Assembly (NCBI GenBank): GCA_029255685.2
Contig: CM055317.2
Coordinates: 75,381,460 to 75,445,459, forward strand
Reading direction: 5' to 3'
DNA: 64,000 nt
From: Silene conica
Lineage: Eukaryota; Streptophyta; Magnoliopsida; Caryophyllales; Caryophyllaceae
The translations under genes were made by a program, and so were the position numbers. Position 1 is the first letter of the stretch. Every line of letters begins with the position of its first letter. Of this stretch, positions 1 through 13,118 are shown in pieces. Below the pieces are notes generated by a model. The model made no database searches, was not told the origin of the DNA, and worked only from the letters and a program-made list of their open reading frames with translations.

Positions 1-306
1 AGGCAAGTAATGAAACCACAATTTTTCGATTTACTGTAATACTGTTAAACCATTTGTAATTTGGTGCATTAATAGACATACTGTCTTATACAGAAATTTC
101 TGATTCTTCCTGCATGATTTCGGATGACTGATGACTAAATTTCGTCAATATTCTGGTTTTTCTTCGTTTTGGTTGCTGAAAAAGTTGCACTGCCTTGGTC
201 ATTTTACTGATGATCAGGATTTCCAGCTGATGTTTAATTTACTGTATTGAAATTAATACTATGATACAGTATTTAACGGTGTTAATGCGTACTTTGCACT
301 AATCAG
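1..306 (+). other. CAS intron (upstream of the first visible exon)
   Basis: This is the intron before the first visible CAS exon; its acceptor is the CAG at 304-306. No reading frame continues the CAS protein upstream of 307. The window opens with AGGCAAGT, which is the exact consensus of a non-canonical GC-AG donor (AG|GCAAGT), so the preceding exon may end at base 2. That is an inference from eight bases. Confidence 0.5.
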
Positions 307-1135
307 GTGAACTTACACCTGCACAGACCTTGGATATGGTGTGCACACAGAAGTATTATTTGATTGATATTCGGTCAGAGAAAGACAAGAACAAGGCCGG
401 TATCCCTCAGCTTCCCCCAAGTGTCAAAAGCCGGATCATTGCAATACCGTAAGAAGAACCTGATCTACGATTTATTTGGTGTTTATTTTCGATCAAAACA
501 TACAGAAATAGTATTGCAGGACTGCAGGAAAGACATCAAGCATTGCATGTGAAGCTTGAAGTGACCTCAAACTGCAAGGAAACGGTCTGATCACAGTTTG
601 TCTTTGCTGATTATTTACAGGCTTGAAGAATTACCAAGCAAGTTGAAAAACCAAGTGAAAAGTACAAAGAAGGTCGAAGCTGAGATAGTCGCTTTGAAGA
701 TATCATTTCTGAAGCGGCTAAATAAGGGCTCCAACATTGTCATAATGGACTCGTATGTCGTCACTTTTAAGTTATACATAACAACATAACTGTTTCCAAC
801 TCTCCATTATTCCCATGGCTCTCGACTCAAGAATTGGGTATAGGACAGTTCCATATGATTCTAGTTTATTCAGGGCCTAAGTTTTTCGGTGCAGGTATTC
901 AGACTACGCAAAGATAGCAGCAAAGACGATGACAAGTTTGGGATTCAAAAACTGTTGGATCATGTCAAATGGTTTCTCAGGAGGCAAGGGTTGGTCGCAG
1001 AGCCGGTTAGGGACAGAGTCATACAATCTGTCATTTGCTGAGATATTTACGCCATCTCGTATTATCCCGGGACGCACAGGCACCATCAGTTCAACTGTTC
1101 AAACTACCAGGAGATTGCTTCCTGGCTCCAAGTGA
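307..1135 (+). CDS. CAS: Chloroplast calcium-sensing receptor CAS, C-terminal three exons (partial)
   Basis: Three exons (307-448, 621-752, 895-1135) splice in frame at GT-AG sites to give the last 170 residues and a TGA stop at 1133. The product matches the C-terminal, rhodanese-like half of the thylakoid calcium-sensing receptor CAS. Visible motifs are DIRSEKDKNKAGIP, LEELPSK, VEAEIVALKISFLKRLNKGS, GFSGGKGWSQSRLGT and FTPSRIIP. Splice phases rejoin codons exactly (CC|G for Pro, TC|G for Ser). CAS is known as a thylakoid membrane protein needed for calcium-dependent stomatal closure and retrograde signalling, and in Arabidopsis its C-terminus is phosphorylated by STN8. The rhodanese active-site loop has no cysteine here (MDSYSDYA instead), as expected for a non-catalytic domain. 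The Thr/Ser-rich tail after SRIIP (RTGTISSTVQTTRR) could hold the phosphosite. The N-terminal half and transit peptide lie left of the window. Confidence 0.93.
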
Positions 1136-1395
1136 AGGTTTAGACTTTGAATCCTGTGTAAAGTTCTCTGAATCTTAATTCATTGAAATGGGAAGCCAAT
1201 TTTGTTATTGATGAATTGAGAACGGAGAAATACAATCCGCGTCTTCCTGGCTAAATCCACCTGCACGCTTAAATACCTACGAATGAAAACAAGTATACCG
1301 TCTTATTTAAGAATTCGTGTATTATTAGAAAAATCAATACTATAGGAGTATATATTTTCCAGAAACCAAGGGACCTATACAAATTAATTATACTA

Positions 1396-1681
1396 GAGCT
1401 TGTTTGGTTGTCCATTAAAATCATGGGATTCTTAAACTTCCAAGTGTAAAATCATGATGTTATTTGGTTGCCAAAATCATGGAAAGTAGAACTTCCCACA
1501 TGAATCTACTTTCTCGATTATGTGGGAAATTACTCACTAATCCCCTTCTTAGTTATTGGAACTTTTCACGTGAATTAATTTCCATATGCAAACCAAATAC
1601 TTTTTGGGAACATAAATTGGAAATTCATGTGATTTTCAAATTTCCGGGAACTTTAATTCCCTTATGTCAACCAAACAAGCC
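1396..1681. mobile_element. Tourist-like MITE
   Basis: The ends are inverted: GCTTGTTTGGTTG on the left and CAACCAAACAAGC on the right. The interior has repeated short words on both strands (AACTTCCCAC, GGGAACTT) and no coding frame. A 3-bp CTA lies outside each end as a possible target duplication, although Tourist elements usually duplicate TTA or TAA. A relative with similar ends and a TTA duplication is at 33537-33757. Confidence 0.6.
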
Positions 1682-1789
1682 CTATATAGTTTTTAATCAT
1701 AGCGTTGTATGATAGGCTTGAATGCTAATCAGGGAACTTCAATATAAATATTAGTGAAAATTGAAAATAACTATCTAGTATTTACGCTG

Positions 1790-2425
1790 TCTTTATTTAA
1801 TTGCTTTATCGTTATCGTTATTAGGTTCATGATCATGCATATCTAATTCTTATGCCAGGATTAGGAGAATCAATTAAAATATGAAATTGCTAATTAGGTT
1901 TGTGGATTTGTTGCTGATTCATGACTATGTTGTTAATCACCGCATACAATTGCAATTAGTTGCTTGAGTTAACGCATTTGGTTAATTGACTTGGTAATCC
2001 TTGATCGACCTAGATCGAGAGGTTGGAAGGGATGAGACTTGCAGTGAACATTAGAATGTTTTAGCGAGGGCAAGAGCTAAGCTAATAGTGTTTTAGGGTG
2101 AATTGAGACCGAGACGAGATATTCGTTCACCTTTGACTGATTTAAGCGACCCATCTGTGACCTTAACTGCTTTTATCTCCTTTTCATTGAGGACCCGACA
2201 TCCTAGTTTCCTTCTCTTTCCTGTTAATTCCTTTTTTCTCTCTTTGCTTTTAGTTAATTTTAGTCTATGATCTTATCAAACCCCCCGTTGTGAGTTGTGA
2301 CAAACCCGACAAACTTAGTTGAACAAATAGCTTGCAAGATAGCCTCCCGGTGGAGATCAACCCTACTTATCGCTAGCTTCTACTAGTAATTTCTAGGTTT
2401 ATTTTTGGTACTGCGACAACCTATT
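1790..2425 (+). repeat. Degenerate LTR-type fragment, probably Ty3/Gypsy
   Basis: No open frame. The right part runs CCCCCCGTTGTGA, then CCTCCCGGTGGAGATCAA, then CCCTACTTATCGCTAG and a final TACTGCGACAACC. That order resembles the 3' part of long LTRs of Athila/Tat-type Gypsy elements in plants. No matching second LTR or polyprotein is in the window, so this is a remnant at best. The family call is from memory. Confidence 0.3.
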
Positions 2426-3096
2426 TAGTGCAGATGGTGCGTCGGTGCGGTAGTGGCGGTGGGGTGGTATAGTAGTGGTATTGTCGGCAAGATAATGACC
2501 AGCGGTTTAGGAGAGGAGATGTGGTGGTCTTGTACTTCTATGGTCTACGAGATGAGGAGGCCTTTTTGAAAGAAGATGTAAATGTGTAGACATGAGATCG
2601 ATATAATGATCATTTATGTTCATGATTGAGTAAATTACGTCCATAAAGAAGCATAATCCATTGTAAATTTGTACTAGTGCTTTCTTGTCGCTCCAGTGTT
2701 TGAGCAACTTTTTTCTGATACTTGAAATAGCTTTCGGTTGTAAATGGATTATGATGCACACATTATTCAAAGCTCCTCTTCTAAATACATTTGTAGCGTA
2801 ATTGTACGTTGAAACTCCTAAAAAGATTTCGTATCCTGATCATTTATTTACCATTCTATTTTTTAAGTTCATTCGTTTATTTACCTTTTCATCCATTAAA
2901 AACACCACAAATGATCCCCTCTTTTCATTTGATGAATAGAGTAGTTCTAAATAGCCTTCTCTTATTTAAACCCCACTTCATTTTCATTTTCTTACAAGCT
3001 AAAATTTCTCTTTTACTCCACCTTACCCTCCATTGATTTCTCCAGGTTTCAATTCTCTTGTCTATTTAAATTGAATTCTAGATTTTGCACTATACA
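2426..3096. other. Non-coding stretch, no gene seen
   Basis: AT-rich sequence with a few short chance frames and no splice-supported coding signal, TIR pair or RNA gene. Confidence 0.5.
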
Positions 3097-3364
3097 TCTA
3101 CACAATACTATTAAAAGGTCAAACAAAATGCCACGTAGACAATGCCACCTAGCATTAGCAAAAAGCCACGTCATTTATTATACATGACATGGAGCCACGT
3201 CATCATTTCTTATTTAAAATGAAAAAAAAATCTATACAATACAATTAAAAGGTAACACAAAATGTCACGTAAACAATGTCACCTAGCATTAGCAAAAAGC
3301 CACGTCATTTATTATACATGACATGGAGCCACGTCATCATTTCTTATTTAAAATGAAAAAAAAA
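3097..3364 (+). repeat. 134-bp tandem duplication at the Helitron 5' end
   Basis: Two head-to-tail copies start at 3097 and 3231. Both read from TCTA(C/T)ACAATAC through AATG(C/T)CACGTA and GGAGCCACGTCATCATTTC to an A-rich run. By eye they differ at only a handful of positions, so the duplication is fairly recent. Confidence 0.8.
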
Positions 3365-4681
3365 AATTGGAACATTAAATGTAAATAGCATAACAAATAT
3401 TAAGCTTTTGACTTTTTAAATTTCTAGATAAATTAAATAACAATTAAAAATCAAAATTCATAAAAAATTTAAAATATCGATATTTGTTGTTAGAATATTT
3501 CAAGCGAAAAATAAATATCACATAATTCTAATTTTTACGCCGTTTATAAAAAAATAAAAATTTGTATATATTAAGGGCAAATAATAACATACTTAACATT
3601 AAATATTAGCCTTTTAATTTTTAAAATTATAATAGTTTAAATTTCAAATAAAAATTTATATTCTCTAATTTTATAACTTTATAATAATGAAAGAATAATG
3701 CTCAAAAGTAATAAAATTATACTACATTTTTATGTATATTAAAGTAGACATTTAACATTTTTTCTTTGATCCATATTTATGTATAAATTGAATCTATAAA
3801 ATCTAATTAAAAGGTCAACTAAAATAATGTGAGATAAAACATTTTAATGGGACATGGCGAATTAATGTGACATGGACTAACAATTTATTATATGAAATTC
3901 ATTTAATTCATATATCTATAAATCTATAAAATAAGCTAAGATAATAAAAAAAACAAGTCAAAAGTATTTTATTTCACCATTAGAAGCCTACAAGTCACAT
4001 TGTTATTTCTTATTTTAATGGGAAAAAACAAGAAAAAAATTCTAAAACATTAATTACAATAGCATAGCAAAGATTAAACTTTTACCTTTTAATTTTTAGA
4101 AATTAAACAACAAATAAAAATCAAAATTCATACTAGATTTTAAATTTCGACATTTATTGTTAGGAAATTTTAAGTAATAAATAAATATCACATAATTCTA
4201 ATTTTTCATCGTTTATAAAGTAATAAATAATTTATAAATATAAAGAGACGATAATAACATAATTAACATGAAAATATTGGTCTTTTAATTTCTTAAAATT
4301 AGAATAGTTTTATCGATAAATAAAAATTTAAATCTCTCTCATTTTAAACTGTTTATATGTGAAATTTTCTCTTACGTTTTATTGCTATATATTTGCTCAT
4401 TTTCTTTGTATTAGATATAATTTCATTAAATTGAATATATATAAATCTATAAATATAATATATAAATAAAAGATAAGGCAAAGAATGATTAAACAACTCT
4501 TACGCAAGGTAAATTATGTAAAAAAAAATATATCAAAAGGGGAAAAAATAATTAAAGCAAACCGTTTACATTTCATTTCTCCCTACTATATATTTATGTC
4601 TATATTTAATATGCTAATAATGAAAAAGGATGATTAAAAGTCATAAATCATTACTACATATTTATGTATATAATAAATTTG

Positions 4682-4715
<34 letters not shown>
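4682..4715. repeat. (AAT)n microsatellite
   Basis: About eleven uninterrupted AAT units inside the Helitron. No coding context. Confidence 0.9.
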
Positions 4716-7235
4716 GTCGCCCAAAAGTCATAAAATGCATCATCAACTGGCTATAAATATTTGATAGAAGACAACATATGTGAGCCAATATTTTGGTTAG
4801 TCCATCATCGAGAGAATTGTTTGTGTAAATAATCATTTTTATCATTGTAAATGTATTATTAAGGTGTTAAATTAATAGTTTATTTATTTTGAAGTATTAT
4901 CGCATTTTTTTAACTTCACATATATGTTGTTTTGTTGTTATTTAGGGGTTATCAAGATTTGTGAAGTTGTGCGATTTAAAGGTAAATATACTTACATTTT
5001 TATTATTCAATGTCCAATTTTTTTTATTACTTAAGGGAAAATTTAAACTAATATAATCATAAAGTTAATATTAAATAAATCAAATTCCACCATTTTGTTT
5101 GTTATTAATCACTCGGTCTATTTTTTTGTAGGGATGATTCATTGGAAAAAGAGAATTATGTGAAGAAGGGATGAATATTATAATTGTTTAAACAAATACT
5201 CCCTCTATTTTCCTCAATGTTATATTATAAACTAACTACAAGTTTGATAATATAAATGTTAGTGATTAATTATTTTTAGTTTCATGAAAAAATTAGTATT
5301 TCATAAACTTTAAATAAAATGTATGTTTTATTTTTGCTTGTGTTATTTTTTGTTCATCACCTTGCTTTGAAAAATAGCTCTCATATTATTAAATTGGAGC
5401 TGCAAGGATCTCAATTATATTAAAAGTTGAACAAAATAAATCTTATTGACATGATTAATAGCTAAATTTACATTATTATTAATATTTATGCATACAATAT
5501 AGTTAAAAGGCTACTTAAAATATTTAATTTTAATCCAAGTGTCATTTTTATATTGGTTAATGCATAATTCATCTATATTGATTACTTGGCTATCTATTAT
5601 TATTTATACAATATTGTAAAATATTATAAAAGACAAGACTAATTATTAATACCATAAATCTTGATAGCTCTTAAATTTAAACAAAACAAACGATACAATA
5701 AAGTTTGAAAATGTGATGAATATTTCACAACCCAACAATGAAACTTATTACATATAAATAAATAAATTATTTAATTAATTTAAAACCTTAATACACTTAA
5801 CTTAATGTGAATATAGATAGACAAGACATATAAGTGACACGTACAATTCTATTGACGATATGGATAGGAAAAAATATTCTTACAATTTTTGTCCCTATGA
5901 AAAAATATAAACAATTGATGATATATTTTATGATTTTTGAGCGTTTTCTTTTATTATTATCAAATTAAATATAGACATAAATATCAATCAGGGTTCATGA
6001 CTTTTGAACATTGATGTTAAAAAGACAATACTAAGTATTTTAGTATGTCATGTATGTGTTATTAAAATGTCATATTTAAAATCATGTATCACATGCTTAA
6101 AAATACAAAATGTAAATAAAAAATGTTAATTGCAAATTAAACACAAAAAATAAATTAATACAAACTATTTACTTTCCTTTCTTAAATTTTGTTATTAACC
6201 TAAATATTTATCTAACTTTTATTTCTTTTATTTAATAATATAGCTTTTTGGTTTCCCTCACCATTTATTGTAGGTTACCATTTAACTTAACTTATCATTT
6301 TTTGCAAAATTTAGGATTTTTTGGCAAATTGATACAGACGATATATTAAGACTAGCATTTATTAAACTTCATAAATATGCTATTATTAAAAAAATATGAT
6401 TTACAAAAAATAAAATATTGAGATAAAAAGCTTCTAATTTAATTTGAAAATATGTTTTAAACTCTTTACAGTGGAGAATTTATCATTCTAAAAAAAGAAT
6501 AATAATAATCAAACATTATGCATTAATTTGTCCTTTTGTCTTCCCGCACTAACTTCATATGCCCAGATAATAAAGGGGCGTTCAAGTTTTATATAGAAAA
6601 TTTAGTACACAATTTATCTATACAATCTAATCTAATTAAAAGGCAACTTTAAACATTTTTTTTTCACATAACAACTACATTAAATTATTAAAAAAATTAC
6701 ATTAGAATATTTATTAATAATTAATTTCGTTCATGTCCATAGACCCCATGTTGCTGGTGGTTTTGAAGGTGAAAAATTTATAATTATAAGATCAATAATG
6801 TAAAATTTAATTTCGATTTGATTTATTATTTATGTTTCATTGAATGTTGATACCTTCTCATTCACGCCAAATTAAAAGGACTCTCATCTCACATGCGTTT
6901 CAATATAGATAGCTTTAAAACACTTCAATATACTTTTTAGAATAAGTTTATGCATTAGTGTCATGAATTAATGGACTCATTAAAGATAGTTTTTTTAAAA
7001 ATTACATGTTATTAGTATATTAATCAAAATAAAGTACAATATATAGTTTGAAAAATATATTAGAGATGTCAAAGAAATAAGACATTAATTAACAAACTTT
7101 TATATATTTCAAGACTATATTTTTAAATGGATAAACTAATTGCTCGAAAAATCTTAACAATACAATAAAATAATAAACTAAAACAGATAAACACGTGAAT
7201 TTCACGGGTCACAAAACTAGTTATTATATTTATAA

Positions 7236-7942
7236 GGGTTTTTTTTGTCAAAAATTACCTTATAATTATGATCATTTATGAACAACTACCTTACTTTATT
7301 TTTTTGGTTTTCAGTTACCTTATATATATTTTTGTTACCAACTATCAAAAATACTACTCATGCCACTTTAGTTGAATTTTCGGTGATGACCTGGACTCTT
7401 TCATCAATTTTTCACTCCCATTTTATTCCTTAGTCCTTCCATCAATTCTTGGACATTTCAAAAACCGGGAAGAAAGTGTGTTACTTGTAAATTTTATAAG
7501 ACTGATTCCAATATATGTGGTTGCGAATTTTTTATGTGGGTTGATGGAGAGACGACTGATTGGCAAATGATTATAATCAATAATTTGTTTAATGAAAATA
7601 GAAGCTTGAAAAGTGAACTCCGACAAACAGTCAAAGAGCTTTAAGAGATTCCAAGAGAGCTTGATGGAAAGAAGCTTGAATAATTGGTGGAAAAAGTGAG
7701 GAATAAAAAATGGGAGTGAAAAATTGATTGAAAGATTATTTTCATTTAAAGAGAAATTTGGAGTTTCATACGTGAGAAAGTCAGATCATCATCAGAAATT
7801 CGACTAAAGTGGACCGAGTTTTTTATTTTTGGTAGGTTTTAACAAAAAAATAAAAGGTAAGATAGTTGAAAACAAAAAAAATAAATTAAGGTAGTTGTTT
7901 ACAAACGGGCATAAATGTAAGGTAATTACGGACAAAAAAACC
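7236..7942. mobile_element. Mutator-like non-autonomous TIR element
   Basis: Long terminal inverted repeats of about 90 bp start with GG(G)TTTTTTTGTC on both sides and continue through AATTACCTTA and AACTACCTTA. Flanking 9-mers TATTTATAA (7227-7235) and TATTTAGAT (7943-7951) agree at 7 of 9 bases, the duplication length expected of Mutator-like elements. The interior has a second inverted pair (CACTCCCATTTT / AAATGGGAGTG) and no convincing gene. It sits 14 bp beyond the Helitron 3' end. Confidence 0.6.
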
Positions 7943-8229
7943 TATTTAGATCTGCAACTATCAGCTGCCATGATACTAGGTACTTAGGTAGGCCACTTCT
8001 TAGGAGTCAATCTGACTTTGATAAGTCTACCCACATTAGGATTATTCGTAAATACCTATATTGAAGTTATTGATGAAAAAGCCTATATATACAGTCTTTT
8101 ATTTAAGAATTTGTGTATTATTAATGAAATCAACTTACATAAAATACGAACTAATAATCTTATTGTATAGTTTTATTTCATATACTATTTAGCGTAGTAC
8201 TATTAGAGCTTGATGATCCACAATAATGT

Positions 8230-9592
<1,363 letters not shown>

Positions 9593-11048
9593 AATTGCTT
9601 CAAAAGTCAACCTTTCGAAAAGAAAGACAGATACACAAGAATATAAATTAGGGAAATTAAAAAAACCCTATACGAAATATAATATATGAGGACAGTTTAT
9701 TGAGTTAATCACCAGTTGTAGTATAACACCGTTTATGATAATAAACAAGAATATGTGTATCTTTTTATCGCTAAAACAATTACAAGATCAAGGAGAAAAC
9801 AAATACCTCAAAATGGTAGAGTGATGTTATAAACAATTGGTGAATATTCACAATTTAGATAAATGTTGAATGTTACAAATTAGTTGCTTGGATGAGTTTA
9901 AATAAGGAGTTTAATGTGTGCGCACATAATGTATATTTGTATATTCACTTATGTATTCATATTTTACAACATGAAAAATCATATTCTTTTTATTTATTTA
10001 TTTATTGTCATTCAATTTCACACCTATAACTTTAAGACTAAAAATAATTACGATATCCATTATTTAAAGTTCTCATGCATGTTTTATTGTTTTATATTGA
10101 ATGTCATTATGACTGGATATATGCAAAATCACCATCCACTAAAAAAACAAAATGGAAACAAAATTAACTAATAGGTGAATAATATACCTAAGATAGTTTA
10201 TAATTCATAGATATTTTTCTTTCAATTTTAAGTCTTTTTACCTTAAGATTTTTAATATTCCAGTTCAATGTTTAATTTAAAATTTCATATCCAAACTAAT
10301 ATAATTTTAGTCATATATTTTTGGGACAATTTTAGGTCAATATGCTAAACATGAGTCTAAAATCTAAATGAAAGATTTTTTACACCGAATTTTAATGTTA
10401 AATATATTTTTCCACTTTCATTCAGAATAAACCAGAAGACAAGCTAAAAAAAACGTTGTCACATGATTGAAGTCTTTACAAACTACAATTGGCGATTATG
10501 CTAGTTTTGTCCATCTTTCTTTGTTGCAGGTATCTATTTAATAACATGTTCAAAAAGTTCTCAATATCATTAGTTTTTTTATTACCTGCTGAATGCTAGG
10601 TTTGAGAACTATATATTCATTATGAAAAAAACTAATTTTTCTTTATAATATTAGTTTTATACTCTTGCAAAAAATGTCTGAATTTACTGTCTAAAAAATT
10701 GAAAAAACCAAATATATAAATTGTGATCTGCTAGCTCTTATCAATGTAAAAGCATATGTGATTTAAAAACTTATAAGTTCTGATCTTATGAATTTAAAAG
10801 CATAAGTGATTTAAATTTCTTATATATTTTTTTAATTAAATGTAACTTGTACTAAAAATAATTAGTTTGATCATTTTATATTTCAAAATTAATTTATTAA
10901 GTACAATATCCATTTAAACATACCCGTCGTAAATGAGAATTTGCCTTTATCAAATACTCCGTATTTTTTTTAGTAAATTTAATAAGTAAAAAATGAGCCA
11001 ATTCAATCATTTAAATCCATAAATTAATTTTATATATAATATCCATTT
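9593..11048. other. Upstream region of the E2 gene, no gene seen
   Basis: AT-rich, non-coding. The first few hundred bases should hold the minus-strand E2 promoter and 5' leader, but no motif was distinctive enough to assign. The frames present are short, low-complexity and lack codon structure. Confidence 0.4.
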
Positions 11049-11497
11049 TAGAGCTGGCAAATAATGACACGACACGAAAACACGACACGAACCCGACACG
11101 AAATTAGCGGGTTTGGGTTGAGGCTTAATAACCCATTTATGTAAGTGGGTCGACACGAACACGACACGATATTTAATTGGGTCGGGTTTGGGTTGAGTTC
11201 TTTAAACACGAATCCGACACGAATAACTTGTTTACTAAATTAATCCTAATTTTTTTTATCCTCCATTACATAAATATACTTAAACTTTCCAAATATAGAC
11301 ATGACACGAAAACACGACACGAACCCGACACGAAATTAACGGGTTAGGGTTGAGGCTTGGTACCCATTTATCTAAGTGGGTCGACACGAACACGACACGA
11401 AATTTAATTGGGTCGGGTTTGGGTTGGCGATTTTGAGACCCGTTTGTATGTGACACGAACACGAACCCGAGACGACCCGATCTGTTTGCCAGGTCTA
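11049..11497. mobile_element. hAT-type MITE, copy 1
   Basis: A 449-bp element with TIRs TAGAGCTGGCAAA / TTTGCCAGGTCTA and an exact 8-bp target duplication ATCCATTT (11041-11048 and 11498-11505). Both fit the hAT superfamily (8-bp duplication, TIR of the YARNG type). The interior is a quasi-tandem array of GACACGA and ACACGAACCCGACACG words. The second copy, in opposite orientation, is at 28633-29082. Confidence 0.85.
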
Positions 11498-12004
11498 ATC
11501 CATTTAGACATACAATTTCAAAGTAATTTTATCATTCATACAATATAGATACAAATTAAATAACCTAAACCTCAGAGTCCACCATGTTTTGGAAAAACAA
11601 CATAATTATTTTCTTTCCTAAAAGTATACCAATAGAAAACTAAGAAATATTTTAGTTTTTATAATTTTATAATATAAAGACGAAGACTCAAATTTCTTAT
11701 AAAACCGAGACTTTTAAATTCATTTATGGGCTATGCCGGTTTCTATTAGTAAACAATTTTAAATTCGAACATAATCATAAACATTAAAGAAAACTTCCAA
11801 TTAGCCCAACAATTCAATATAAAATATAAAATTACATACAATCCAAGGCAGAATTCATCATAAATGTATATAAAAAAACAAAGGCATGTTTATTATCAAA
11901 GTAACATAATTAAGCTTACAAATCAGAAACTAGTTAATCACTTAATCCTCCAAAATAATATTCTTATTCAAATTTTATTCACCATCCAACTTACTTATTT
12001 AAAT
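11498..12004. other. Non-coding stretch, includes 3' flank of the glycine-rich gene
   Basis: AT-rich, no open frame with coding character. The part nearest 12004 is expected to be the 3' untranslated region of the minus-strand glycine-rich gene. Confidence 0.4.
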
Positions 12005-12547
12005 TTATTGATGTTCCCTAATAATCTTCTTAGAAGTAATACTATCCCTCACAGACTCCGGCCTGTTAAAATCCTTCCTTAACCCAAAACCCCTATATCT
12101 CGGTCCATACCCGCCACCGCCACCGCCTCCACCACCACCTCCATAACCACGACCGCCATTGCCCATCCCGGAACCACTACCTCCTCCAAACCCTCCTGGC
12201 CCATCAGGACCTCCACAACTAGAACAACCACCTCCACCTCCACCGCCACTACCAAACCCACCTCCGCCACCTCTTCCACCACCATACCCACCACCGTAAC
12301 CCGACCCATATGCAGATTCTGGATCCCTTACATAACTATTAGGCTTAACAAAGTAGGTTTTTGCATCATTTTCTTTCATTCTGGAGAGGTCTTCCTCCAT
12401 TGGCATATTTGCATCATTTTCTTGCATTCTAGAGAGCTTTTTCTTCATTGACATATTTTCGACATTAATGCCGATAACACTATGAAGCTCAAGGTAGAAG
12501 CTACATAACATGAACATCCACAAAACTAAGAATAATCTCATCCCCAT
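12005..12547 (-). CDS. Secreted glycine-rich protein
   Basis: A single-exon frame of 180 residues. Residues 3-26 form a signal peptide (LFLVLWMFMLCSFYLELHS), so the product should enter the secretory pathway, as classic cell-wall glycine-rich proteins do. Residues 32-63 are two 16-residue repeats (MSMKKKLSRMQENDAN and MPMEEDLSRMKENDAK), one basic and one acidic at the same place. Residues 79-147 are almost all Gly with Tyr, Ser and Phe, with one CSSC pair (108-111). The tail is basic (YRGFGLRKDFNRPESVRD). Translation could begin at Met1 or Met3; the longer form is taken. A TATA-like TATAAAAT lies about 90 bp upstream. No zinc knuckle or RNA-binding domain is present, so it is not a nuclear RNA-binding GRP. 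The precise role is unknown. Confidence 0.72.
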   Translation of the reverse strand: MGMRLFLVLWMFMLCSFYLELHSVIGINVENMSMKKKLSRMQENDANMPMEEDLSRMKENDAKTYFVKPNSYVRDPESAYGSGYGGGYGGGRGGGGGFGSGGGGGGGCSSCGGPDGPGGFGGGSGSGMGNGGRGYGGGGGGGGGGGYGPRYRGFGLRKDFNRPESVRDSITSKKIIREHQ

Positions 12548-12635
12548 TTTTTATAATTTTTATCCCTAGTTAGTTTTCTTTTAAATGTATAATTAATTGT
12601 TTCAAGTGAATTTCAATTCCAAAGTGAAAAGTGTC

Positions 12636-12643
12636 ATTTTATA
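12636..12643 (-). promoter_or_regulatory. Putative TATA box of the glycine-rich gene
   Basis: On the minus strand this reads TATAAAAT, 89 bp before the ATG at 12547, a normal distance for a plant TATA box with a short leader. Position and match only; no transcript data. Confidence 0.45.
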
Positions 12644-12884
12644 GCAATTATGTATGAGTTTTAAGGTTAAATTCGTGTGAGTGGATGATTAGTTAGAGCT
12701 TACTAATTGTATGAAAGTTACTGATGGTACAATAAGTGTGTAAAGTGTAAGCATTATGTGCATGAAAGTCGACAATGCTCTACAAGCTCATTTGATAATA
12801 TTAGACCATATTAAAATTAATTAATTCTCCATGATAACAATTAATACGTATATATTTTTCATGAACCCGTAGATATTGAAAAAA

Positions 12885-13083
12885 TGTTGAGATACGATAT
12901 TTGTCTTATTACGGTTTTCGTGTTATATGGGCCACTGTGTTTATGAGCTGAGCCCACGTCGTTTGTATGTCTTTAGGGTTTTTGTCTTTAGGTTGTAATA
13001 TACTCATACATAGTATGTACTCCTATGTAAAACCAACAAAACATAATACAACATAATTTTCCCTACGTATCTATATTTCTACA
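12885..13083 (+). repeat. 5' LTR of Copia 1
   Basis: 199 bp, starting TGTTGAGATACG and ending ATTTCTACA. It differs from the 3' LTR at the CACTGTGTTT/CACCATGATT stretch, a 2-bp indel near ATATACTCATACA, and one base in CCCTACG/CCATACG. Confidence 0.93.
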
Positions 13084-13095
13084 TGGTATCAGGAT
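13084..13095 (+). promoter_or_regulatory. Primer binding site of Copia 1
   Basis: TGGTATCAG follows the 5' LTR directly, as in most plant Copia elements primed by initiator methionyl-tRNA. The last bases depart from the usual GAGC continuation. Confidence 0.8.
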
Positions 13096-13118
13096 CTAGG
13101 TATTTCTGAGTTCGATTT

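Larger units (their letters stand above)
3097..7221 (+). mobile_element. Non-autonomous Helitron with several 5' ends
   Basis: The 3' end is a textbook Helitron terminus: hairpin CGTGAATTTCACG (7194-7206), ten bases, then CTAGT at 7217-7221 followed by a host T. The 5' type end, ATCTAYAMAATMHNATTAAAAG, occurs four times in the same orientation, starting at 3097, 3231, 3793 and 6617. The first two head copies of a 134-bp near-identical tandem duplication containing GCCACGTCATTTATTATACA. Any of the four starts could pair with the single 3' end, giving elements of 4.1, 4.0, 3.4 or 0.6 kb. No Rep/helicase frame was found, so the element is non-autonomous. Internal text around 3800-3950 is related to the Helitron at 47665-52510. 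The interior is very AT-rich and holds no gene. Confidence 0.68.

Noticed and set aside
2507-2770. 87-codon minus frame (MNNVCIIIHLQPK...)
   Set aside because: No recognisable domain, promoter or codon pattern; treated as chance.
4654-4845. Frame with a poly-Ile run
   Set aside because: Translation of the (AAT)n microsatellite.
9914-10171. 85-codon AT-rich frame
   Set aside because: Phe/Ile/Tyr/Asn composition reflects AT-rich DNA, with no homology signal or promoter.
12079-12309. Val/Glu-rich frame overlapping the glycine-rich gene
   Set aside because: Shifted reading of the GGN-rich codons of the 12005-12547 gene.
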